From Hippasteria phrygiana (Eukaryota > Echinodermata > Asteroidea > Valvatida > Goniasteridae): DNA of 64,000 nt. This document shows positions 38,201 to 50,200 of the stretch, piece by piece. A program made the position numbers and the translations under genes. The stretch's first letter is position 1. Each line of letters opens with the position of its first letter. Under the pieces are notes generated by a model, which saw only the letters and a list, made by a program, of their open reading frames with translations, ran no database searches and was not told the origin of the DNA. The DNA is taken from NCBI GenBank assembly GCA_037893225.1, contig JAZGUH010000332.1, forward strand, positions 248,001-312,000, in the 5' to 3' direction.

Positions 38201-41200
38201 TAATTATGCAACCCATGAAGATTAATAACAGTTACAATTATTCAAATTACATGTACGTGAACCTGTACATGCAGTTCAATGTACATCTGCAGTTCTGCAG
38301 TGTCTCAGTCACTAACTTACCCAACAAATTATGGTGCAACTTACACACTCGTTTTAGGTTTGCGTAAGCTGTCCGGACAAACACTGAAATGATGATTTAA
38401 CTAGCTGAGCGTATCGCAGAGGCATTGCTCATGTTATTTATTAAATTCACTAGATTATTTCAGAAGGTTTTCTCGTGAGGTACGTGTATTTCCCAAAGTT
38501 GGCACAAATTTGTAAGGAACGAAGGGTGTGAAAAGTTTCGAAATGGCGCCATGACCGTTCCATGAATTGTTATTGTTATACCCAAACAGTCAACATAAAA
38601 GCAGCATTCAACCTCATCCGAAATGTAAATAAAAATGGATCACTATTTATGTGGCGTAAATTCTACTTAATAGCACAAGATACACACTGTTTCGTCATTA
38701 TTTGGTTATTTTATTTTATTTTATTTTATTATTATTTTTTTTGGGGGGGGGGGCGAAATGCATTAAGTTGTGTCGATCAATTTGACATGGATGTGTGCCA
38801 ATGCATAGCCCTGCATTCTGGTCCCTCAAAGAAGGAGTGCCTTGGGGACATGGCAAGGCATGATAATTAGACCACAAAGAGCAGATATCAATCAGACCCA
38901 GCCACTCTGCCTGACTGTCACTTCCCCCGGCCCCCCTCCCTTTGTAGCCGGCACAAAACCGAGCACCCCGCTCTGGATAAAACAAGATGCAGATGACACT
39001 GCCCAGGAATAAATTGCTTGAGCGGCCGATTAGCTCAGCTCCTATTTCTCCACGATAACAACGCTTTCTTTTTCTTCAGTGGGATGCTACATTTACACAA
39101 TTACTGATTCTGTTGGTCACCCCATCGGTAAAGGTCAGCCTTGTTAACAGAACCGCAAGTCAACAAAATTAGGTAAGCCAAGAACTTGGCGCAAATTATA
39201 AAGTGAATATTTTGCGGTTGGCAGAGCTCAGCTGAACTCACAGAACCGCAAACTTGAGACGGTAAATGCGTAAAAGTAAAGTGGTCCTTTCTGGGAAGCC
39301 CGGCCCGGTGATTTACACACTTGTATTAGATAACACAGGAGGTCTTAGACACCTGTGCCCCTTCTGATACTGACACATGTGTAACAATTTGAAAAGAATC
39401 AATCAAAACGGACAATTTTGCCAGCTCAGAGCAACAGAAATGCATGTCTGATTTTGTTATTCCTTGAAGCCGCAGAGTGCAACATGATGGTATACATAGG
39501 CTGTTTGTTGTACATGGATATCAAGATCTTTGAAAACCCATGTATGCACTAATGGAGATTTTTTTTTAAAGGTACTGTACATGATTGGTCATTGTTGCAA
39601 TTTTAAGAAATGGGCGGATTTGGGGGTTAGTATTTTATGGGAAATATCGTTCCACTGACCTGTTCAAAGTTTTACGTTGTTGGATTGCGAAAAAGAACGT
39701 TTTCAACCGTCGGGCGGATGATAGCCTTTAGTCAAGGCGCGCGTGGCTACCTGGGCGTGTGACGCGCCCCGAATGCCAGCATGTCTGGGGCGCGCCACTA
39801 GTCCGGGTAGCCATGCGCGCCTTGACTAAAGGCTACAGGGCAGTTTTCCAACGATTTCCAGCTGGAAATCGTTGGGAAAACGATACAAATTTCCACTTTT
39901 CTTGAAAACGACAGCACACCTGGTGCCATCATTTCACAGGATGATTGAGACTACTATTAACTTACAGTCTAGTAAGGTATTTCGTAATAATTCAGTAAAA
40001 ATTGGAGGATTACCAATCGTGTACACTACGTTTAATGGCCACAAAGTAAATATCAGGTTTGGGAAGAGGTACATGTGTAATTGAGGATCAAACAACTGAA
40101 TAATTTAACCTGCATTATGATCAGGCTGGGAAGGAATGGTCAACCATGGAGGAATGGGTCAACACATGTACAGTGGATCTAATGTACAATTGTTTAATAT
40201 CAATTCATTCCGCAGAAGTGGCGTGAATAACAAAATTGCTATAAAGTGATTTTCTTGTTCAATATATCAATTCAAAACAATTTCCAGCTTTAAAGCCAAT
40301 GGTTTTTGTATCGGTATTCATAAGGCAAAACTGACTGGCAGAAAGTTTTCACTTTTAATTGTCAGGTATTTGTGCATTTTCCACACTCCGAAACCAATCA
40401 AAATTTCAATTTGTTCACCCTCCTATGCAAACATACATTCTGAGCCATGTTGTTGTATGGGTCAAAATCAGTCACGGTGATTGTTTTTGACCCTCCTGCC
40501 ATAGTACAAAACCACATGTAATCTGATCATGTCTGTGTAAAAGTATAGCAGGGGAGGTGGAAGGAAATTTTGACTGATTTTGACCTTTTAAACAGTAGGA
40601 GGGTTTTAAATGAATGTTCTCCACTTCATTTCAGATTTGTACAATCAAAAGGCAATTTGTTTCTCAAGCCGATAATGAAATTAAATAAAAAAATAAATAT
40701 GGTTCGATTTCTCCGAATCTACAGCTCAATATTTCAATTAAGCAAAAATGTCTGGTTCTTCATTCTCAGTTGACAAAAATTACATGACAAACACAGCAAA
40801 AAAGGTTTTCAGACACTGTTCAGGTAGATGAAATGGAATTCAAAATTTTCACAAATGGCAATTTTTTAAAAATGGAAAACAAGAAAAGTACAACAACACC
40901 AGCCTGACCGCTAAAATATCATCGCATTGTGAACCGCTTCCAAGCCTTCCTGTTTGTGTCCAAATCCGAAAATTAGACCTCAATTGCCCAACTTAGGCCA
41001 ACGCAAATATGTACACACTCACCAAAAGCCCACATTAACAAAATAAATCAATTTTTCCCGCAATCTATCACCATCGTTCCGCGCAAAGCGGACGGTGTTT
41101 TGCAACTTCGCAACAATTTGTCACGTCGGCGCAAACACAGCCAGGCCTCAAATAACGCTCACCCGTGTCCGAGGACGGGTAAATTTATGTCAGCTCGGGT

Positions 41201-44200
41201 GGAGGTCCCAACTTTTGCGGCCAAATGGAGGCTAGTGTGACAAATACAGGGATCAATAGATTCACTTACTGGTCAGCTGTGTCCACAGACTGATAGAAAA
41301 AACATATTTTTGTGTTGACCGATTGGTTTGTGTGATATCAAGAAAGCACTTTAGGGGCAAACAATAAAGCCGGACTGACAAAACAAACATGACAGGGAAT
41401 ACTACCTCACAAGGTATCTGGGTGAATGGGGGGGGGGGGGGATGGGCTCAAACAACAAAACAGGGTCTTCCTATACGCTGTACGAAACTCAAGGATTTGA
41501 AAAATACAGAGCAGGATTTCTGCTGCAAAAGGGAAAAATGCTAACCTGACAAATCTTATGTGTAATGTTTACTTCCTTTTGACTGGCAGATTTTGTTTTT
41601 GCTTCGGTTGCCAAGCAAACATCTTCCATTTAGCAATTTAAAGCAAAAACTTCTTCCCTTGTAAGATGTCTGCTGGCAAAGTTGTGATTGCTTACTAGAG
41701 TGTCTTTTACCTTAAAAGCTAGAGAAATATGAGAACTAGAAATTGGCTCTGCTTGAAAACAATTACAATTCAACTTTCTTGGTAAATTTAGATTTTCTCT
41801 GATAAATCTCTAATGAGGACTAAGACATTTGATCATATTGAGACCTCTGGTAAAAATTTGAATGTTAAAATATGAAGGTTGTTAAAGGGACCCTTTTAAC
41901 CCCCCGACTTTTCAAGACAACACCGTGGTACAAATTTTGTTAAATACCTGTGCCATAAAATCAAATTTGAGGAGAGAAGTCGAAGAGGTGAGGGTTTTCT
42001 TAGAGGACAACCTGTCCCTCATTGTATGATGAGTCACGTACATGTACCATCACTCAATTCATACACATTTGCGTAGTGAGACGGTCAACATTTGCTCATG
42101 CAGTTGCTTTCAGGGGCCGAAATTTTTCTTGATTACAACTGGTCCCTTTTTTTTTTACTGTTTTGTGAGTAATAACAATCTTTGTTGCGATACAAAACAT
42201 TTAGTTCAATTCTGAACACGGTCACAGGAAATTTGGGGGGGGGTGGGGGATAGAAAAAAAAACAGTCCAGTATTGATACAGACGATATTAATGGCACGGC
42301 AAATAATGCGGTCGGTTGCATTAACAGCCAGCAAATTGTCAAAGGGGGGACGATTTGAAATGGAGTATGGATCACGGATAGAGTTATCTGAAGATATACA
42401 AATGTACGAGCGGGGATGAAACGGTCGGGTTTGCAGCTTTGCATGCTGATGCCTCGTTAGTATTTGCGTTGTCATTCTCGAGGAAAAACAAGTGCTGCTG
42501 CGCTGCCCTTTGAAATAGCCAAGTTTGTTTTGCCCGAGCATTTGGAGCATGTCATGCATGTACGTGCAAGTTGTCATCGTTTTAGCTTTAACCGCTGCGC
42601 TAAGTATCAAATGTACCGTGTACATTTCTAGTGGCCGTGAATATTTTAAGATGGAAATATATCTGGATTTTGTTGTCAAAGGACAACACAATACAGCTTC
42701 AACATGATTTTTGATGAAGATAAACATTTTGACAAGGAGAAAAGAAAAGTCAATTAAATAACTGGAAATAAAAATACTGGTAATAATAAAAACTATCTAC
42801 ATTAAATCTGAGTCTTAAGCTTGGAAAATATACAGAAATAAATACTAAGACTTGTTTTCTCAAAAGCTTTTCATTCGTATTGCCTTACTCAAAAACATCC
42901 CCGTCATTGCACCGACCATCATAGTTTTTTATCAAAAGTACAGGATCTCTTCCCTGTAATTGCTAGGTACGATGAAATATAACATCTCCAGAGAACTATT
43001 TAGCTTCTGTGATCAATTCTAATTTTGGCAAGATAGTCAATTCTGTACACGTATATTTGTCATACACAAGGGAGTCTTCTCCAGTTGAGCTACTGTTATT
43101 GTAGAAACGAAAAGAAAAACAGCGAAAGAAAAAAACCAAAAAAACTGCTGACTATCTGGTCAATGCACCTAATAGTTTAAATACAGTTCAAATGAAATCC
43201 AGGTCAGTATACTCAAACTTTGTCAGGTAACAAAACCAGAACAATAACTGGAAAGAAAAAACTCGTGCTTTTTACATATGCATCCATGTCAATTTTTGAG
43301 TTTTGCTTTTTGAAAATTAACTATTCTGAAAAATAAGGTGACCGTGAAAGGTCTGCTGGACAGTTGATCAATTATGAGACCCGCTACTATTCTTTAAGCT
43401 GATATGTCCGTGCTGACTTTCAACCAATGGATTATGCCCTTCTAATGCATTATGGGAGAAAACTGAACAAATAAAGGACTTACTATACTGCACATTTTGT
43501 TTGGCGGCCCGAAATATATTGTTTTCTTATACGTTATAAGCGTCATGCTTCTAATACAAATATTTAAAACTTGTTAAAAGTGCTACTTATAATGGGATGT
43601 TTTATTGAAAAGCTCATAACTTATCCATTGCAAACAAATAAGTACAGGTAATTTGATTTTAAAAGTGAAAATTGCCTGTTTTTGTTTTAAGGTTTTAAGG
43701 TGTGTTCTGAAATTTTGTTTTGCTAAAGAGATCTGGTTTAGGGAGGATTTTTACTATTTATACATGTATATACATCTATGCATTTTTCAGATATCCTAAT
43801 TCCTTGGATTATGCATCAATATGGCCGAATGGATTTTGATTGTGGAATTTATTTCTTGGTGTATATTTCCCAAATGATTTTGTCTTTAAATTTTAAATCT
43901 CTCTTGCCCCAGTGATGCTATTATTCTTGTTTTGGACTACATGTAGTTTTCAACCCTATACATTTCTTTCATTTTTCAGTCTCTAACCAATTACGCCTAC
44001 TTTTGCTTTTTTAAAGTTAATGTTTTGCAAAATACACATTTATTTAACTCGCATGCCTTGATTTGAAGAAAAAAATCTTGCATATTACCGGTATGTGGAA
44101 TCGATTACGTTCATTGTCCATAATGTTCCTATGCATGTATGTGGAGCCAGCTCTGCACGTTTTCCACACAATAATAAATACAGAAAGAAGACTGTAATGT

Positions 44201-47200
44201 GCTCAGACAAGACCAAAGTTCTTACTTTAAAGGCAGTGTACATGATTGGTCATTGTTGCAATTTTCAGTAATGGGCGGATTTGGGGTCAGTATTTTATAG
44301 GAAATATCGTTCCACTGACCTGTTCAAAGTTTTGCGTTGTTAGATGGCGAAAAAACCAAGAGAAAACGGCACTCGTTTTCAACCGGCGGGCGGATGATAG
44401 CTTTTAGTCAAGGCGCGCGTGGCTATGTGGGCGCGTGACGCGCCCCGGATATGCCATGGCGCCATCATGTCCGGGGCGCGCCACTTGTCCGGGTAGCCAC
44501 GCGCACCTTGACTAAAGGCTACAGGGCAGTTTTCCAACGATTTCCAGCTGGAAATCGTTGGAAAACAATATACATTTCCACTTTTCTTGACAACGATAGC
44601 ACACCTGGTGCCATAATTTCACAGGATGATTGAGACTACTATTAACTCACAGTCTAGTAAGGTAATTCGTAATAATTCAGCACACATTCTTTTGGAGGAT
44701 TACCAATCGTGTAACACTACATTTAACCCCTTGTGTTCGGCTGTTATTAATGGGGTGCTGGTATGCCAAGACGGGCTTGAGCAGCCAAGCATTATGCAAA
44801 CAATAGGCAAACAATGGATTGAGTACATGCAGGAATGCGTGTATAGACAACAACCGGCCAGATTGTCTTTTTCAAACTGCAACCATCATCCGTACTCAAG
44901 AGGTTAACCAGTCCCCTAACTGCCCAAAACCACCCTGGAATCTCAACTGGCTACCACGGATGTTTCACAGACAGTACTGGAATTCTGAAAAAAAGTTTCA
45001 GCAAGAACAAACATGACATTTTTTTATAAGTCTACACATGGATGTATCTTAAGAATCGTCCTGATAAAATAATACTTTTGAAAGAAAAATATCAAGAAAT
45101 TCCCTGAAGTGATTCCTACATGTTGTTATCTAACGACTTGTATGATTGAGCATCGAGGTCACCGACCTACTCTTTTCCTTCAAATTGTGGACAGAATTCA
45201 CGAACAGATGTACCAACGGATAATCCCATAAGGAGATAATCGAGATGTTATCACAGCAAGTTTCAGGCTGTTGAGTTTATTTGCAAAGTGGCTTAAGCAG
45301 GCAGCTAAAGGTGAAGACGTGCTACAGGGAAGCACTTAGTGTGAACGCTAATTTTTTTTGGAAAATTCATCTATGATGCAAGATATTGTACTGAAGTTTG
45401 TGAGAGGATTGTATAAGACCAAGCACAGTGAGTACATCCAATTAACCTTTCCCTGCCCAGTTGGTTGCTTCAGGTACAGAGATTATAAGCGCTATATTTC
45501 CGGCGGCTGTTTGAACTAAGTGAATGCAATGTGCCAATAATGACAGCTACATGCTTGATGGCCATATACAATAATTTTTTAACGTGTAAACATCCGCGGC
45601 TGGCGGCCGGCAACAGCAGGGCTAGATTTCAAATGAATATCCAATGAGGACCAAAGTGGTAAAAACCTCACCTAGTCTTGCCCTGAGTTCGCAAGCCAAG
45701 CTTCGGGCAATTCTAGGTCCTTCATTTGCCGGTGACCTCAGCCACGGTGAGCGCCGGGAATTCGATCACACAACCGGTGCGAGTCCGGTTACGTTTTAAG
45801 CTCTCGGGTTCGGCTATTTGATCCACACACCACAATCAAAGAGAATATGTGACCAATTAGTGTCACCTCGTGAAGAGCTTAGAAAACACAAAAGATACAA
45901 ATTACGGTCCCTGCAATTTTGGGTCCAAATCGCAGTCTCAAGGTCACTTTAAGAATCCGATTACCTAAACTGGGAGTTTCGGATTACCCATGATGATATT
46001 GCTCCTGATCATAATACCTGATCCCACTATGGAAATTTTCCACCTGTCATGCAGGAGAAAAATCTGAGGATGACACATTTAAAATAAGCCCAAGGGACTT
46101 TAGAGATGGTGTTCATCAGGATGGAAAAAGGATCGTGAATAGACAAATGTCACATGTGTGAATTAAAGTTGCATGTATGATCAGCCAAACAATGTATTCT
46201 GTTCTGTCAATTCATTGATTAGTGCACAGCTATACCCATACTTATATTTTTGTATCGCTATACATGTGAGGACATTCCTTTGTTTCCCTTTGATATAACC
46301 CATCCCCATAGACTAAGCACTAGTTTGCCTGTCCTCACATTTTCCCGAACAAAGAAAAAAAATGCGAGGACAGTATTGTTCCCTTTGTTATACCCTCTTT
46401 TCTGTCCTCACTTTTAATGCGATACAATGACAGCAGCTCCTGTAGACAAATTTCACATAAGTCCCATCTGAGCACTTCTAGGTTGAAAGTGAGGCTCTGA
46501 GTGTACAGGGTGCTATTTAACAAATCCATTCGTGTATTCATAGATCACGGCAAATGACAGCGTAGCACACGGACAGCATGGTCAGGCGGTACCGGTTCAT
46601 CACGACGAAAATCGTCCAAATTCATTCTGAACTGACATGATTTTTCAACTACTTCACAGAACAATGATTCTTCATAAGCTGTATTTGTGCAATTCTACCA
46701 TGTCTATCACAACAGGTTAACCCCTTGAGTACGGAGGACGCCAAATGGCACAAAAAATATTGCCACCAGGCCGGATGACGTCTACACACGCCATTTTCAA
46801 TCCATTGTTGGATAATTGTGTTCGTTACGCTTTGCTGCACACGCCTCGTGTCCGTTACGCTTGGCTGCAAAGCCAACATGGCATCCCAGCGCCTCACTAT
46901 GAAAACCGTACTCAAGGGGTTAATTATCAATATAACTTTAGAAACATTTTTAAAAATACAACAAATTTTGATTAGCTCAACGATTTTGAATCAATTCACT
47001 TTGATTCAGACAGGGAGTCTGGACTGTACTGTCTCAAATTTTTTCTCAAGTACTCTTACAACAACAAAACTGCTATGGAGTAGGTCTATATCGAATATGA
47101 TGTCACTCTTTGGGGTAACTGTGATGGCACCATGTTGTGCCGATATTATGATGTACCTGTCCCGCAATATGGTGGCCAACACAGACGCGGGGTTACTGCT

Positions 47201-50200
47201 ATGGCAACAACGGGTACTTGATATAGTCAATAAAATCCTGAGCCACTTAATTTCTTTGTCTCAGTTCCCTGGATGAGAATAAGAGCCTTTTCAAATTCAC
47301 AGTTGACATACATGCAGCTGAGGTTGAGGGATCAACGGACAAGTTTAAAGTGAAAATGAAAACAGAATCTGTACAAAGGACAAAAAAAAAAAATTGACTC
47401 AGGATTTGTTAGGCTCGGCAGAAGACTTTCAAAGCTGAGGCTATTGAGGCTTAACAGGTTTCACAGGGGCAATTTACAGGTCCATGAACTCATATCATAC
47501 ATGAACATACCTCTTGATTCTGACAAGAGTTCACGTCAATCTGGGTTAAAGATATTTCAGCTGAAGAATAGTAGAGGGTTTGCTTTACACAATAAAGCAG
47601 ATAAACAGATAACAATGTAGCTATTCAATATGCCGATTGCTTGATCATGACTGTGAAGGAGCTAGCAATTGATATGCATATGAGGTTTTTGAGTGCCATA
47701 AACATGCACGGCTTAGCCTTGCCCTGAGGTAGCTGATGACAAGATAAAGATTGAAATCGATCGGCAGGCATATACAAAATGTAACAGATGGCATTTAGGC
47801 ATGACCGCCTATCATGCCAAACGACAACTGGCGCCCAATGAAAAAACAACTTTGCGCAAGCAGTACTATTAAAACAACAGGGAATGTAATCACGCTTTCT
47901 AATCAGGCCTCGAAATAGTACTAGCCCGGCGTACAAATTCCAGCGAAAAATGCTCCGGGCTACCTAAACTTGGTTCCTTGGTTGCCCGGTGGGCTAGTGA
48001 AAAATTCAGTAACCTACCATGGAAATAGCTGGATTAGCAGTTTTTGCGAATTAAAATTTCTCATAAGATCATGCAGAACGACGGCCGATGCTCGACACAA
48101 AACTGTGCAGTGACGCCGGAAATTATACCACCATAACATGCACATCGTTCTTATCCGATCCGTTCTTTGGGCAAACACGCTGGCGCAATCTTACCCCCAG
48201 TCAGTCTGCAGTTTCTTTCAATGGTTTTGCGCGATAAGGATAGTTTGGGAAACGAGGTTGCTGCAGTTTTGTGTGGAGATTAGTACGTGTAGTTCGGTAC
48301 AGTTTTACGTGTGGGCGCAGACGTTCACACACCCCATACACTTTACGGTACATAGATACTGTAGCGCGGCTTCGGCGCGCTACATACAGCACACTGTATT
48401 CCGTGTTTGTTATGCCGACATGAACTATATGCTCCAGGATGACACGATCATGCCTGTGCTGGTGATGCGTGTACAATGAACAAATGTATGTATAAAATGT
48501 CAAAAGTACCGTCGAATTTCACCGTTCGAAAACGGCTGAAACATATGCCATGGTTGAAACAGGAGGATCGGTCGAAGGAGATCATCCTTTATTGTGCTCT
48601 TTGCAGATCACAAGAAGCTGAAATTAAAGCTGTGCGGAATTTTCGTCTACTTTCGTTTCTATTTTTTTTTACTTGGCCTCATTGTGTACAAATCTGCAAC
48701 TGGGAAATTATTTGTTTTTGAATCCAACATACCCTGTGCAAGAACCAGAACGATGTGCAATTTGTGTATTTTTTAATAACACGAATAACACATTGCTTTA
48801 ATATCTTCAGCATATCTATCAATCAATATTAAAAGTCATAATAAAACTATTCATGTAATAACATTGAGCTTGTTGCGTTTTGTTTGTTTTTTGCTAGTCA
48901 TTTTTATCATATTGCTAATAAAATAACAATATGATTAGCAAAATTTGTTAATCAATTTTTTTCCTTATTTCCATCACATTACTAATACCTGTTAAAATTT
49001 TGATCAAAATAATGCTTTCGGTAATAATAAATAAAACTTGACAGTACATGCCTCTTAAGTCATTTACCATCAGCCTTTTATTTTCCAAAATATCAACTTC
49101 TTTATTGGTGAGCTAAACATATAGGGGTTTTCTTATTTTTTATATACGGGCTAGTAAAAGCTTCAGTTAACTAGCCCAGTGGGCTAGCCAGGAAAAAAAG
49201 TTAGCGCAAGGCCTGCTAATGTATGCAAAGACGAAGTATCTATAACTGCGCAAACGTCACAAGAAATGTCAAGGAGCTTGTGTAATTTTGCAGCTACGAG
49301 CAAGGCGTTAGTCAAATTAACTGAAATTTCGTATGTATATAATAAATGACCTGTTGTAGCTAGGGAGGTTGTCATAATTTGTGTAGATAACAGGTAAGTT
49401 ACAGTAAGGGTCTGACTGATTCTGAAGAGTTAACACCAAACGTACTTGCTGGATTCACATGGATGAAGTACTTTAAAGTAAAGTGAATTTGCTAAAGTGC
49501 CAGCACAGAAAAACTGACTCTCTAGAGGTATGGGTACCGAGCCTGACAACATTCCAATGGAGAGGTGAGTAGGTCTCGCCAAAGTGGCAGTTACCACGTC
49601 TGAGTATATAGGTCTGAAAACTTGAATAATATATGATATATTCATCTTATTTTACATCTGGGCACAGGGAAACTGATGGGTGGAATGGTCAACAGCTCTA
49701 CCAACGCTGTTGATAACCCTTTACCCGGAATGACTTCAAGCTTTGTAACAGGCTAATTCCATAAACAAATATCTATATATAGAGAGTACCACAGTATGAT
49801 GTCAGTTAACATCAGATCTAGTTCTAAATGAACGTGGCTGCTGAGTGCCTGGAAACATTGATTATATTTGTTTAATGCATTACGAATCTGAAATGATTCC
49901 TTTGTAGATCATTACTCAGCAACATCATCACTTCAGTACTACAACAAATACTCATGAACACATACCTGATCGAGTTCCTTCTTCTGGCGTAGACGCTCAG
50001 CATCTGCCTCTGAGATGATCTTGAGGAGTTTGCGTTCCTCTGCCTCCTGGGCCTCGATGTAGGCTTTGCTCTCAGTGGCTTGCTGCTTCATGCGCTGCAG
50101 TTCCCCCTTCAGGGCTTCCTTCTCTTTCTCAACCCTAAGGAAGATCGGACAAGAATATCATAACCATACGGCATGTAATAAGGTTGATTTATTCAAGACA

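Larger units (their letters stand above)
30356..49965. other. CFAP58 intron 11 (19.6 kb)
   Basis: The largest intron, between residues 613 and 614. It holds tRNA-derived SINE pieces, simple repeats (aact)n at 30420-30440, (tatt)n at 30590-30612 and (tttta)n at 38705-38732, several MITEs, two palindromic repeats, a hAT-like element and G runs at 35698, 38743 and 41430. No nested gene was recognised. 31000-32800, 35250-37650, 40100-44200 and 45000-46700 show no clear feature. Confidence 0.7.
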
